Source of the DNA: Pontibacter akesuensis
Lineage (GTDB): Bacteria; Bacteroidota; Bacteroidia; Cytophagales; Hymenobacteraceae
NCBI RefSeq assembly: GCF_001611675.1
Contig: NZ_CP014766.1
Span: 62,001 to 126,000 of the forward strand
Length of the DNA stretch: 64,000 nt
Reading direction: 5' to 3'
The notes beneath the pieces are model-generated. The model ran no database searches, was not told the origin of the DNA, and was given only the letters and a program-made list of their open reading frames with translations. Below are positions 8,250 to 17,151 of the stretch, one piece after another. Position 1 is the first letter of the stretch; every line of letters starts with the position of its first letter. A program made the position numbers and the translations under genes.

Positions 8250-8996
8250 ATGAAAAACATACTGGTAGCAACAGATTTTTCGGACAACGCGCGCAATTCA
8301 GCCATATATGCTGCAAGGCTGGCGTGCTGTGCCGGCTGCCGCCTAATCCTGCTGCATACGTACAGCATGGCAGACGTGGTCGCAGAAAATGAGGACAGTA
8401 AACCCTGCATTGAAAAGCGGCGGCAGGCAAAGATGGATGAACTGGCACATGAACTGCACGACCACTATGGGGTGTCTGTTACACGCTTGCTGAAGCCGGG
8501 CTTCTCGGCCGATGAAATCCCCTCGCTTGCCCGCCGGGTGAAGGCGGATGTGGTGGTGCTGGCCTTTTCCTCGTTGCAGCAATTGCAAAGCGGGGAGACA
8601 ACAACAACTTTACTTGCCACAGGAATGCCCGCCCTGCTTTTCGTTCCACCGCTGGCTGTTTTCACGCAAGCAGCGGGCATGGCATTCGGGCAGGAACAGT
8701 ATGGCACACGTATAGCGGAAAACTCCCTGTTGCCAAAGCTAAAGAAAGTATACGGCACGGGCAGCTTTCTGCAGCCGCATCAGCCTATCGCCGCCGTAGG
8801 AGAATCATCAATTAGGAATGACGTAGCAATTGTAAGCACAGCAGCGCCAGTTAAAAATCCCTTCATAGCACAACTTCAGCCACACCAACTGCTGGTGCTT
8901 TTCGCTGTTGCTGCAACAAGTATAGGCAGCGGAGCGATGGATTTCTTATCAGATGAATCGAACCTGTCGCACCCTATACTTGTGTTGCGAGGCTAA
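8250..8996 (+). CDS. Universal stress protein (UspA family)
   Basis: 248 residues with the UspA opening MKNILVATDFSDNARNSAIY, which sets the ATG at 8250; an upstream in-frame start at 8202 adds 16 residues unlike the family. The first 140 residues make one Usp domain; the rest looks like a degenerate second copy without the nucleotide-binding glycine motif. Usp proteins are regulators of survival under energy or oxygen limitation. An ATGAC-type box lies upstream at a class I distance, so it probably belongs to the low-oxygen regulon, as usp genes often do elsewhere. Confidence 0.8.
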   Translation: MKNILVATDFSDNARNSAIYAARLACCAGCRLILLHTYSMADVVAENEDSKPCIEKRRQAKMDELAHELHDHYGVSVTRLLKPGFSADEIPSLARRVKADVVVLAFSSLQQLQSGETTTTLLATGMPALLFVPPLAVFTQAAGMAFGQEQYGTRIAENSLLPKLKKVYGTGSFLQPHQPIAAVGESSIRNDVAIVSTAAPVKNPFIAQLQPHQLLVLFAVAATSIGSGAMDFLSDESNLSHPILVLRG

Positions 8997-9020
8997 TCCA
9001 GCTTTCAGCATCAAAGCTAT

Positions 9021-9062
9021 TACAAAGGCCCCATCATTTTGATATCATGGGGCCTTTGTAAT
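9021..9062 (+). terminator. Terminator after the universal stress gene
   Basis: TACAAAGGCCCCAT (9021-9034) pairs with ATGGGGCCTTTGTA (9047-9060). The following 240 bases up to the end of the SufT-like gene at 9304 hold nothing I recognise. Confidence 0.75.
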
Positions 9063-9303
9063 TAAGTATGGTGGGTGATGTTGGCAGTTGTAAAAGATGT
9101 CCGGGAAACAAGATGGCTCCTCTCCTGCGCGAAGGCTATTAAGTTCTCCGATTTGGTCCACCTGAAAGGCCATGGTGGCAATTAAGTAAAAGGCTTAGCC
9201 TCCACGGGAGAAGTTTTTTCCACCACGTAACTTTACGGACGCAAATGTCTTTAATGCGGCTTCCCGAAAACTTAGCAGCCCCTTCTCCTGCCCGGTCTTA
9301 AGT

Positions 9304-9618
9304 TTACCGCCCCTCCAACTGCGCCATGCCTTCCGGCGTTATCATGTCAGGAGACCATGGCGGCGACCAGACAAGGTTTACCTTCACCTCGAGGTTAGGA
9401 AAGCGTTTGAGCAGGATTTGTTCGGTGGCAGTTACGATGGTGCCGCTCATGGGGCAGCCCGGGGTGGTAAGCGTCAGTTTCACTTCCAGCAGTTTCCCAT
9501 CCAGGCTTACTTCGTACACGAGCCCGAGATCCACAATATTCACCCCGAGTTCCGGGTCAATGATATACCTGAGCGTCTCGAAAACATCTTTTCCAATATC
9601 AGGCGTTTGCATTTCCAT
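9304..9618 (-). CDS. SufT/MIP18-like (DUF59) iron-sulfur assembly protein
   Basis: 104 residues starting MEMQTPDIGKDVFETLRYI; the reading frame runs further upstream but that part is a shadow of the neighbouring gene. Family features seen: DPELGVNIVDLGLVYEV near the start, TTPGCPMSG with the conserved Cys (residue 55), and the closing VWSPPWSPDMI. This family helps load Fe-S or other metal centres onto target proteins. Its start overlaps the 3' end of the oxidase-like gene by about 20 bases, so it is translated with that operon, which otherwise deals with nitric oxide and iron-sulfur damage. Confidence 0.85.
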   Translation of the reverse strand: MEMQTPDIGKDVFETLRYIIDPELGVNIVDLGLVYEVSLDGKLLEVKLTLTTPGCPMSGTIVTATEQILLKRFPNLEVKVNLVWSPPWSPDMITPEGMAQLEGR

Positions 9619-10906
9619 ACGTAAAAGGTTTAAGGTCATGAACTTTGTGCAGCAGCATGCGGAACACGTTGACCGTGTACAGGAGCGAGGTGGCCGTGAA
9701 GCAGATGGCACCGGCAAGTATAACAGGCTGCATCTGAAGCAGCACACCAGCAACCAGCAGCACGAAGCCAGCCAGGTAAAGGATGTTCTGCCAGCGCAGC
9801 AACATGTTGCTGTACATGTCCTTCGGCAGCGGTGTTTTAAAGCGCCCCACGTAGTCTTCGTAGGCATGCATCCACACGATAAAGGGCAGCGTTTTAAAAG
9901 TCTGCCCCAGGATCAGGGCTGAAATAAAACCCAGGAACACAGAGAGGCCATACACCAGGTAGATGGCTGAAAGCAGTTCCTGCGGCAAGGCCAGGTTGCT
10001 GCTCACCACAAACACCAGCAGCAGGGGAAGCAGCAGGAGCGCCAGCGCCACGAAGGTCTGTTTCATGCCCAGGTCCACATCCTGCCGCTGTCGCAGCTGC
10101 TTGGCATCGTGCAAAAACCACAGGAACAGCAGCACCCCTCCCACCACCAAGGCCGCGTAGAGCGGCAAAAGCGCCGTGCGAAAAAGCAGGTGGTCGAAAA
10201 TGAAAAGCACTAGCCCGGCATTGATGAAATTATACGACCAGTTGAGCTTTTTTATACTTGCCACGTGCGACAGCAAAAACATCGGGATCAGCTTGGAGCC
10301 GACGCCGATGATGAGCAGCAGAAACCAGCCTGCCATGCCCATGTGCGCGTGCAGCTGCAGGTAATGCACATGATCACGTGGCAAAAACGCATAGGTAAAA
10401 TTGAACGCCATCAGCAGTCCCACAAAACCCGTTACCAGGAGCCAAACAGCCGAGGTCACGATAAAATCAGCCTCCACGGCCCATTTTGCCGCTTTGCGGG
10501 CTGTTTGAATGATGTTGATTGTTACCAACAAGAAAGAGAAAAACAACAGCACCGCCGCCACCTGCAGAAGCAAACCCACCCAGAAGTGCCAGAAGGCGCA
10601 GGCCAGCAACATGGTGCCCACTCCAAGTAAAACGAACGTCCAGACCGCCAGCTTTTCGCTGTAAAGTTTGCTCTCCAGCACCACAGGCAGCAGTTGGTAC
10701 AGCGCGCCAAAGATCAACATGGTGGCCCAGCCAAGCACGGTTAGGTGCGTGATGGTGAGCAGCTTTGGGTTGAAGTAATGGCCTCCAAAGGCATCGGTGG
10801 AGAAAAGCAGCAACACGCTCATGGCCACAAACGACAGCGCGGCAAAGGCATAATGCGGCAATACAACCCATTTGCCCGGTGAATTTGAAGTAGAGGCAGT
10901 GCTCAT
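9599..10906 (-). CDS. Heme-copper oxidase subunit I-like polytopic membrane protein
   Basis: 435 residues, about 12 membrane spans. Segments THLTVLGWATMLIFGALYQ and HYLQLHAHMGMAGWF resemble His-bearing helices of NorB/cbb3-type catalytic subunits, but the normal set of six metal-binding histidines and any quinol or cytochrome c partner are not evident, so it may be heme-containing yet not a full oxidase. The gene is followed by the SufT-like gene and preceded 4 bases away by the DUF2249 gene. The operon context (DUF2249, hemerythrin, Ric) suggests a role in nitric oxide handling; the exact activity is unknown. Confidence 0.7.
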   Translation of the reverse strand: MSTASTSNSPGKWVVLPHYAFAALSFVAMSVLLLFSTDAFGGHYFNPKLLTITHLTVLGWATMLIFGALYQLLPVVLESKLYSEKLAVWTFVLLGVGTMLLACAFWHFWVGLLLQVAAVLLFFSFLLVTINIIQTARKAAKWAVEADFIVTSAVWLLVTGFVGLLMAFNFTYAFLPRDHVHYLQLHAHMGMAGWFLLLIIGVGSKLIPMFLLSHVASIKKLNWSYNFINAGLVLFIFDHLLFRTALLPLYAALVVGGVLLFLWFLHDAKQLRQRQDVDLGMKQTFVALALLLLPLLLVFVVSSNLALPQELLSAIYLVYGLSVFLGFISALILGQTFKTLPFIVWMHAYEDYVGRFKTPLPKDMYSNMLLRWQNILYLAGFVLLVAGVLLQMQPVILAGAICFTATSLLYTVNVFRMLLHKVHDLKPFTYGNANA

Positions 10907-10910
10907 TTCT

Positions 10911-11723
10911 TTATTTTCTATAGATGAACAAATATACTTCGCCTGGGCCAGCCTCTTTTATACTTATAGCAAAGCCCCGCTCCTGCAACTGCGGCAACAA
11001 GTACTGCGGCACTCGTTTGTGCAGCACGTACAGTCCCGCATCCGCAGGTAGCTTTTCCAGTTCACAAAGGATAGTAACCATGGGCTGCGGCATTTCCAGG
11101 TGGCGCACATCCACGCGTCGAACTTTGCCGGCATAGGCCGCTAGCAGCGCATCAAAGCTTTCGGAACTGGCAGTGAGTGCTTCCCCAGAAACGGGCGCTG
11201 CCGCGTTTTCACGCCAGAAGTAAGTATGCACCAGCTCCAGCCCAAGGTTCTCCACGAAATGCAGAAATCCCTTCTTCCGAAGTATAGTCAGCAAGGGCGT
11301 GGGCTCAAAAGTATTGACCAGCAGCAGCGCCTGCGTTAGATCAAGGGTTGTCACGGCATCCATAATCAACCGGAATGGATCCTGGCCAGCGGCTATGCTT
11401 TCGCGCACGTCCAGGGTGGTGATTTTTTCTATTGGCAGCTGCTGCAGAAATTCCGGTTTGGCGGCAACGGCAACAGGGGTTGGTTCGGGTGCCGCCGTGG
11501 CAGCCATAGTAAAACCCAACGGCGCCAGCTTCCGATAAAAGTCCTCTATCTGGCAGCCGCCAATGCGCGCAGCATCCGCTATACTTACACGCGACGCCAA
11601 AATTTTGCGAAGCAGCGGGTTTCGCAGCTTCGCAAAATGAGCGCTTATACTTGCAATCGCCTCTATCGCCGCCGGGTTGGCTTTAATGATGGCGGATATT
11701 TTGGTGCTGGCGGCCAGATTCAT
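10911..11723 (-). CDS. DUF1858/DUF2249 domain protein
   Basis: 270 residues from the ATG at 11723; the longer frame upstream is a shadow. Residues 1-65 resemble the DUF1858/ScdA N-terminal helical domain (ISAIIKANPAAIEAI...ASRVSIADAARIGG), then an Ala/Pro linker and two DUF2249 domains (about 98-170 and 195-268, each beginning LDVR or VDVRHLE, a TusA-like fold). These domains recur next to hemerythrin and Ric proteins in nitrosative stress loci, but their biochemistry is not settled. The start is 2 bases after the hemerythrin gene stop. Confidence 0.75.
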   Translation of the reverse strand: MNLAASTKISAIIKANPAAIEAIASISAHFAKLRNPLLRKILASRVSIADAARIGGCQIEDFYRKLAPLGFTMAATAAPEPTPVAVAAKPEFLQQLPIEKITTLDVRESIAAGQDPFRLIMDAVTTLDLTQALLLVNTFEPTPLLTILRKKGFLHFVENLGLELVHTYFWRENAAAPVSGEALTASSESFDALLAAYAGKVRRVDVRHLEMPQPMVTILCELEKLPADAGLYVLHKRVPQYLLPQLQERGFAISIKEAGPGEVYLFIYRK

Positions 11724-11725
11724 AC

Positions 11726-12235
11726 TTAGGCTTCTGCTTTTTTGTGTACCCAGAATTCCGGTGTAAAATCGTCGGTGTGCACGGTGTGGCACTGCTCCAG
11801 CAGTTTCCCCGCCAGTTCCAGTTCCTCCGGGTTCGCCTGGTCCTGCAGGTACGGGAACAGCTCCCGCTCCTCCCACCGGATGTGGTCGGTCAGGTCCAGC
11901 TGCAGCATTTCATACAGCTCCTTTGTCAGTTTCTCCTCTTTAAGGATTAGGTTGATAATCGACTCCAGCAGGCGGTGCTCCTCCTCAATACGGATGCGCA
12001 GGGCATCGTTTTTGGGCAGCAGCCGATCCAGCAGCCACTCCTCCTCCTGGCAGTGCTCCTTCAGGATGTTGCCCCAGAAATAGCGCACGTAGTCGCGAAT
12101 CAGATCCAGATCTGTTCCTTTCTTCAGGCCCTGGCGCAGCTTCCAGCAAAATAGCAACCCAAAGTGGTGTTCCCTGGAAAGCGGCACCAAACTCTTGTCT
12201 CTTTTCTGTGGGGTGATGGATGCAGTCTTTTTCAT
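11726..12235 (-). CDS. Hemerythrin-domain protein
   Basis: 169 residues. His and acidic residues at helical spacing fit a di-iron four-helix bundle: REHHFGL, KEHCQEEEWL, EEEHRLLE and DHIRWEERELF. Bacterial hemerythrins bind oxygen or nitric oxide, or act in iron-sulfur repair. It is encoded between ric and the DUF2249 gene, in the same direction; a palindromic element (12252-12412) lies between it and ric. No start ambiguity of note. Confidence 0.8.
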   Translation of the reverse strand: MKKTASITPQKRDKSLVPLSREHHFGLLFCWKLRQGLKKGTDLDLIRDYVRYFWGNILKEHCQEEEWLLDRLLPKNDALRIRIEEEHRLLESIINLILKEEKLTKELYEMLQLDLTDHIRWEERELFPYLQDQANPEELELAGKLLEQCHTVHTDDFTPEFWVHKKAEA

Positions 12236-12251
12236 GATCTTGAGAATTTTT

Positions 12252-12412
12252 CTGAATCAGGAATTGCGGGATGAAGCAGGATGAACAGATTCAGTAGTTC
12301 ATACTTCACGCCTGGCGGACAAGACACTCGCAGGACCTTCCACGCTGTGAAGTCTGCACAACAGCGAAACAAATTCTGCACATCCTTTCACATCCTGCAA
12401 CTCCTGATTCAG
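12252..12412. repeat. Composite palindromic intergenic element between ric and the hemerythrin gene
   Basis: Outer arms 12252-12283 (beginning CTGAATCAGGAATTGCGGGA) and 12381-12412 (ending CAACTCCTGATTCAG) are imperfect inverted repeats, roughly 26 of 32 positions pairing. They enclose a copy of a separate dispersed repeat (12322-12354). It fills nearly the whole 182-base gap between the two genes. Confidence 0.6.
12322..12354 (+). repeat. Dispersed repeat copy 1 (GACACTCGC family)
   Basis: Begins AGACACTCGCAGGACCTTC and ends ACGCTGTGAAGTC. Closely similar to 45141-45175 (opposite strand) and 45203-45236 (same strand), over 30 kb away. Looks like a REP/BIME-style element. Confidence 0.65.
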
Positions 12413-12417
12413 AGAGT

Positions 12418-13377
12418 TTATTTAATCACTTCTTTTTCCAGTTCAATGGCCTTCGGGAACAGGATGTTGTTCTCCAGGTGAATGTGGCGGTGCAGGTCGT
12501 CCTCAAACTCCTGCAGTTTTTTGAAGGCAACGGTGTAGGTTGCGCAGGCATCAGCGGGCAAAGCGAAATTACTGCTAAGCGCACGGATTGCCTCCAGGCT
12601 CTCGCCAGCTGCCTCGTGCTCCATCTCCATCATGTTGATCGGATTCTGGATAGAGCCGAAGGCTGGCTTATCAAGCTGTACGCCGCTCTTTTTAGCCTCC
12701 ACCAACTGCTTGATGAACGGGAACAGCACGCGCTCCTCTTTCGGCATGTGCGCCTCCAGTTCGTTGGCTACGTTGGTGAAGTGCCTGGCAATTTCCAGCA
12801 ACTCCGGATGGCGGCCGCCATGCACGCGCGCAATTTTCGAGGTGTACTCGTAGAGCGCCGGAATGGCCTCACGCACATACTTGTGGTGAACGTTCACGAT
12901 ATAATCGGCCAGGAAGGATGGCTCCCAGCTGGCGTAGTCGGTTTCGTTGCTGGTGCTTGCATCCGGAATAGCCTGGAGTTCTTTCTCCACCACATTGGCG
13001 TCAAGCCCTTTTTCCTCGCACACCTGCTTAATGGATTTCTTGCCGCCGCAGCAGAAGTCGATGCCGTATTTCTTAAACACCTGCGCCTTGCGGAAGTCCT
13101 TTGCCACCAGCTCCCCGATAGACTCACCGGCCTCGAGGTTTAGCTTCGTAATCAGCACTTCCCATACTTCGGGGCCCTGCTCCAGGTACTCCCACTTAAA
13201 GATATTGCCGCGCTCGCCCAGCAGTTGGTAATACACCGGCTTTGGGTCGTGATCGTTGTGGATGATGAATCCCTGGCCGCCCTGCAGGTTGTCAAAACGG
13301 TCGAATATGGTCGGATGCTTCAGGCGTGGCGCTAGCACGGTTACATCCAGGGTCTCTACTGTTGCGGTATTTTCCAT
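12418..13377 (-). CDS. ric: Iron-sulfur cluster repair di-iron protein with N-terminal DUF2249 domain
   Basis: 319 residues: DUF2249 (about 8-78), ScdA N-terminal domain (about 85-140) with IDFCCGGKKS (Cys109, Cys110), then a di-iron hemerythrin-like domain (about 155-315) with His164/165, His190, His210, Glu214 and HE at 254-255. Ric (ScdA/YtfE/NorA) repairs Fe-S clusters damaged by nitric oxide. Its promoter faces nrdJ and the two share one ATGAT-N4-GTCAT box; on the ric side a perfect -7 element (TACTTTTG, 13435-13428) lies at the 58.5 spacing. It is probably the first gene of a unit running to the SufT-like gene. Confidence 0.9.
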   Translation of the reverse strand: MENTATVETLDVTVLAPRLKHPTIFDRFDNLQGGQGFIIHNDHDPKPVYYQLLGERGNIFKWEYLEQGPEVWEVLITKLNLEAGESIGELVAKDFRKAQVFKKYGIDFCCGGKKSIKQVCEEKGLDANVVEKELQAIPDASTSNETDYASWEPSFLADYIVNVHHKYVREAIPALYEYTSKIARVHGGRHPELLEIARHFTNVANELEAHMPKEERVLFPFIKQLVEAKKSGVQLDKPAFGSIQNPINMMEMEHEAAGESLEAIRALSSNFALPADACATYTVAFKKLQEFEDDLHRHIHLENNILFPKAIELEKEVIK

Positions 13378-13427
13378 TGTTGAATTTGATGAAGGTTAAA
13401 ATTCTTTTCTGCTTCTGATTTGTATTT

Positions 13428-13523
13428 CAAAAGTAAAAAAGCCGTCGCTGAATAAAAGACAGTAAAGTCTTCTATAGGAATGATCTTCGTCATTTTTCAT
13501 ACGCGCAGATGGTCCCACTTTTA
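13428..13523. promoter_or_regulatory. Divergent ric / nrdJ promoter region sharing one box
   Basis: Box ATGATCTTCGTCAT (13480-13493). Toward ric the -7 TACTTTTG (13435-13428) is at 58.5 bases; toward nrdJ the weaker CACTTTTA (13516-13523) is at 36.5 bases. One bound activator could serve both directions, class I one way and class II the other. Confidence 0.65.
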
Positions 13524-13538
13524 ACCCGCAGCACCACA

Positions 13539-16500
13539 ATGCAAACCAATTCTATTCACGCTCACCCCTATCTTATGGCAAAACACCAACCCACACTAGA
13601 AGGCATGACCATTCCGCGCCTGTTCACTAAAGCGGGCAGCAGCCCCTACACGTTCTATAAGTATGAGCGCCGTTCCTCCACCATCCGCACTCCCACCGGC
13701 GAGGTGGTGGCAGAGCTGAAGGACGTGGAAGTACCGGAAATGTGGTCGCAGATTGCTACCGACATCCTGGCCCAAAAGTACCTGCGCCGGGCGGGCGTCC
13801 CTCAGTCCGACGGCAGCACCGGCACCGAAACATCGGTGAAGCAGGTGGTGCACCGCCTCGCCAACTGCTGGAAAGTATGGGGCCAGCGCTACAACTATTT
13901 CAAATCAGAGGCGGATGCACAGGCATTTTACGACGAGCTGGTTTTCCTGCTGCTGGGCCAGTATGCCGCGCCCAACTCCCCGCAATGGTTTAACACCGGC
14001 CTTTATGAAAGCTACGGACTCACCGGCAAGGCACAGGGTCATTTTTATGTTGACCCAGACACACAGGAACTCAAGGAATCCACCTCGGCTTACGAGCGTC
14101 CGCAGCCGCATGCCTGCTTTATACTTGGCGTAAACGACGACCTGGTGAACAAGGGCGGCATTATGGATTTGTGGGTGCAGGAGGCGTGCATTTTCAAGTA
14201 TGGCTCGGGCGTGGGCAGCAACTTCTCCAGCATCCGGGGCAAGGACGAGCCGCTCGAAGGCGGCGGCACTTCCTCTGGGCTGATGTCTTTCCTGAAAATC
14301 GGAGACCGCGCGGCCGGGGCCATTAAGTCAGGAGGCACCACACGCAGGGCCGCCAAAATGGTGAGCCTCGACCTGGATCACCCCGAGATCGTGGAGTTTA
14401 TCAACTGGAAAAAAGAAGAGGAGAAAAAGGTGGCGGCGCTGATTGCCGCGGGCTACAGTTCTGACTACAACGGGGAGGCGTACCAGACAGTGTCAGGGCA
14501 AAATTCAAACAACTCGGTACGCGTGCCGGATGCGTTTATGGAAGCGCTGCAGGAAAATAGGGATTGGGAACTGACCGCCCGCACCGACGGCAGCGTCGTA
14601 CAACGCATACCGGCACGGGAACTGTGGCAACAGATTGCAGACGCCGCGTGGGCCTGCGCCGACCCGGGCCTGCAGTTCGACACCACCATCAACGATTGGC
14701 ACACCTGCCCCGCCGACGGCCCTATCCGCGGCTCCAACCCCTGCTCCGAGTACATGTTCCTCGACAACACCGCCTGCAACCTCGCCTCCCTTAATTTGCT
14801 TAAATTCTATAACACTAAGAAGCAGCAGTTTGATGTAGCGGCTTTCGAACACGCCTGCCGGCTATGGACGGTGGTGCTGGAGCTATCGGTGCTGATGGCG
14901 CAGTTCCCATCTGAGGCGGTGGCGCAGCGCTCGTACGATTACCGCACCATCGGCCTGGGCTATGCTAACCTTGGTGCGCTGCTCATGGTGCAGGGCCTCC
15001 CCTACGACAGCCCCGAAGCCCGGAGTACCGCCGCCGCCATCACTGCCCTGATGACAGGCACCGCCTACAAAACATCCGCAGAAATGGCAGCAGCGCTGGG
15101 CGCTTTCCCAAAGTATGCGCAAAACAAAACCGCCATGCTGCGCGTGCTCCGGAACCACCGTTACGCTGCCTATAACCAGCAAGAGAAGTATGAGTCGCTT
15201 CATGTACAACCAGTGGGGTTGGATGAAGCCACCTGCCCGGCTTACCTGCTGCAGGCTGCGCGACAAGTATGGGACGAGGCGCTGGAGCAGGGCCAACAAC
15301 ACGGCTACCGCAACGCTCAGGCCGCCGTTATCGCCCCCACCGGCACCATCGGTCTGCTCATGGACTGCGACACAACAGGCGTTGAACCAGATTTTTCCTT
15401 GGTGAAGTATAAAAAACTGGCTGGCGGCGGTTACTTCAAGATCATCAATCAAAGTATACCGGCGGCACTCCAGAAGCTGGGCTATACTTCCAAAGAGTCC
15501 GAAGCCATTGTACATTACGCCAAAGGACACGCTTCGCTGAAAGGCGCGCTGCACCTGCACGAGGTAGCCCTGCAACAATTGGGTTTCACCGAGCAGGATG
15601 TTGCGGTGCTGGAGGCGGCCTTGCCTACTGCGTACGACATCAGCGCGTTGTTCTCTGTTTATACTTTGGGTGATGACTGCCTGCAACGTCTGGGATTCAC
15701 GCCTGCACAATACCAGCAGCCGGAGTTTAACCTGCTGCGCGCCCTTGGTTTTACAAACCTACAGGTAGCAGAACTGAACGACTACTGCTGCGGCACGATG
15801 ACGGTGGAGGGCGCTCCTTTTCTGAAGCCGGAGCACTACCCTGTTTTTGACTGCGCCAACCGCTGCGGCCACACCGGTACACGGTATATTCTGCCCGAGG
15901 GGCATATTCGGATGATGGCTTCGGTACAGCCGTTTATCTCCGGAGCCATCTCTAAAACCATTAACCTGCCCCACGAAACCACCGTCGCCGAGGTAGCCCA
16001 TTGCTATGCTTTTTCGTGGGAGTTGGGTTTGAAGGCCTGCTCACTTTACCGCGATGGCAGCAAACTGTCGCAGCCGCTGTCCGGTAAAAATGCGAAAGCT
16101 GAAACGGAGAAACCCACGGCCAAACCCGAGGAATTGAGTTACAATGCCGAGCAGGTGCTGCAGGCAGCCAAAGCCATACTTGCCAATGCCGATAGTCCTG
16201 CTTTCCGGCAGCAGCTCACGCACATGGTGGAGCGCCACAAACTGCCCGACAAACGCAAGGGCTTCACCCAGAAAGCGAAGATTGACGGGCACACGGTGTA
16301 CATCCGAACAGGTGAGTATGCCGACGGCACGCTGGGTGAAATTTTCATTGACATGTATAAGGAGGGAGCCTCTTTCCGTTCCATCCTCAACTGCTTCGCC
16401 ATTGCCGTGTCGCTGGGATTGCAGTATGGCGTGCCGCTGGAGGAGTTTGTCAGCCGCTTCACCTTCACCCGTTTTGAGCCGGCTGGCCGCGTGGAGCACC

Positions 16501-16862
16501 CCAATATCAAGTCCACTACCTCAGTGTTCGATTACCTTTTCCGCCTGCTGGGCTACGAATACCTGCAACGTAACGACCTGGTGCATGTACAATCAGAGGA
16601 AACTCAGGAGGTGGTTATGCTGCAGCGTTTAACAGCACCTTCATCGGCAGAAGCAAGTATAGCCCCACCAAGTACAGCCGCCGCCAACGGCAGCTACAAA
16701 GGAGTGTCCCAAAGCCGCACGGTTCTGATGGAGCAAACGCAGCAGGTATTGGCCAGCATGATGGGCGATGCACCCATCTGCAACACCTGCGGCCACATCA
16801 CCATCCGCTCCGGTACCTGCTACAAATGCCTGAACTGCGGAAATAGTCTGGGCTGCAGTTGA
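13539..16862 (+). CDS. nrdJ: Class II (adenosylcobalamin-dependent) ribonucleotide reductase
   Basis: 1107 residues from this ATG. Seen in order: NSPQWFNTGLY, HACFILGV (active-site pair cysteine), the KSGGTTRRAAKM and LDHPEI region, NPCSEYMFLDNTACNLASLNL (radical cysteine loop), a C-terminal insert region, and a closing zinc-ribbon CNTCGH...CYKCLNCG. It reduces ribonucleotides with vitamin B12 and needs no oxygen, which suits low-oxygen growth. The frame is open from 13509, but that ATG precedes the predicted transcription start; 13539 and 13575 (MAKHQPTLEG) are the realistic starts. No cobalamin riboswitch fits the short gap to ric. A strong terminator follows. Confidence 0.93.
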   Translation: MQTNSIHAHPYLMAKHQPTLEGMTIPRLFTKAGSSPYTFYKYERRSSTIRTPTGEVVAELKDVEVPEMWSQIATDILAQKYLRRAGVPQSDGSTGTETSVKQVVHRLANCWKVWGQRYNYFKSEADAQAFYDELVFLLLGQYAAPNSPQWFNTGLYESYGLTGKAQGHFYVDPDTQELKESTSAYERPQPHACFILGVNDDLVNKGGIMDLWVQEACIFKYGSGVGSNFSSIRGKDEPLEGGGTSSGLMSFLKIGDRAAGAIKSGGTTRRAAKMVSLDLDHPEIVEFINWKKEEEKKVAALIAAGYSSDYNGEAYQTVSGQNSNNSVRVPDAFMEALQENRDWELTARTDGSVVQRIPARELWQQIADAAWACADPGLQFDTTINDWHTCPADGPIRGSNPCSEYMFLDNTACNLASLNLLKFYNTKKQQFDVAAFEHACRLWTVVLELSVLMAQFPSEAVAQRSYDYRTIGLGYANLGALLMVQGLPYDSPEARSTAAAITALMTGTAYKTSAEMAAALGAFPKYAQNKTAMLRVLRNHRYAAYNQQEKYESLHVQPVGLDEATCPAYLLQAARQVWDEALEQGQQHGYRNAQAAVIAPTGTIGLLMDCDTTGVEPDFSLVKYKKLAGGGYFKIINQSIPAALQKLGYTSKESEAIVHYAKGHASLKGALHLHEVALQQLGFTEQDVAVLEAALPTAYDISALFSVYTLGDDCLQRLGFTPAQYQQPEFNLLRALGFTNLQVAELNDYCCGTMTVEGAPFLKPEHYPVFDCANRCGHTGTRYILPEGHIRMMASVQPFISGAISKTINLPHETTVAEVAHCYAFSWELGLKACSLYRDGSKLSQPLSGKNAKAETEKPTAKPEELSYNAEQVLQAAKAILANADSPAFRQQLTHMVERHKLPDKRKGFTQKAKIDGHTVYIRTGEYADGTLGEIFIDMYKEGASFRSILNCFAIAVSLGLQYGVPLEEFVSRFTFTRFEPAGRVEHPNIKSTTSVFDYLFRLLGYEYLQRNDLVHVQSEETQEVVMLQRLTAPSSAEASIAPPSTAAANGSYKGVSQSRTVLMEQTQQVLASMMGDAPICNTCGHITIRSGTCYKCLNCGNSLGCS

Positions 16863-16880
16863 TTCAAGTGACAAGCAAAT

Positions 16881-16922
16881 AAAGAAGCCGCAGCTGTTTA
16901 GTAAAGCTGCGGCTTCTTTTTG
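16881..16922 (+). terminator. Terminator of nrdJ
   Basis: AAAGAAGCCGCAGCT (16881-16895) pairs perfectly with AGCTGCGGCTTCTTT (16905-16919), then T residues. The converging gene ends at 17152, so it may act on both strands. Confidence 0.85.
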
Positions 16923-17151
16923 TCTAGACAAAGCAACAACCAAGCTGCTGCTTAGAATAAGATTGTTTTGAATCTGTATAGTTGAAGGAGGCACAAGCGG
17001 ACGCTTGCGCCAGTAAGGCTAATCTTACCAGTTCCTTTTCTGTTATTCGGATAAATAGTCTTGTTTTAAGCGAGCTTAAGCTGATGCTTATGGCTGAAAA
17101 GAACCTTTCGGGATTACAAATGGGGTATAGAGTGAACAGCCTCCTTGTTCC

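Noticed and set aside
13378..13538. Cobalamin riboswitch upstream of B12-dependent nrdJ
   Set aside because: The gap to ric is too short and no B12-box-like sequence was seen.
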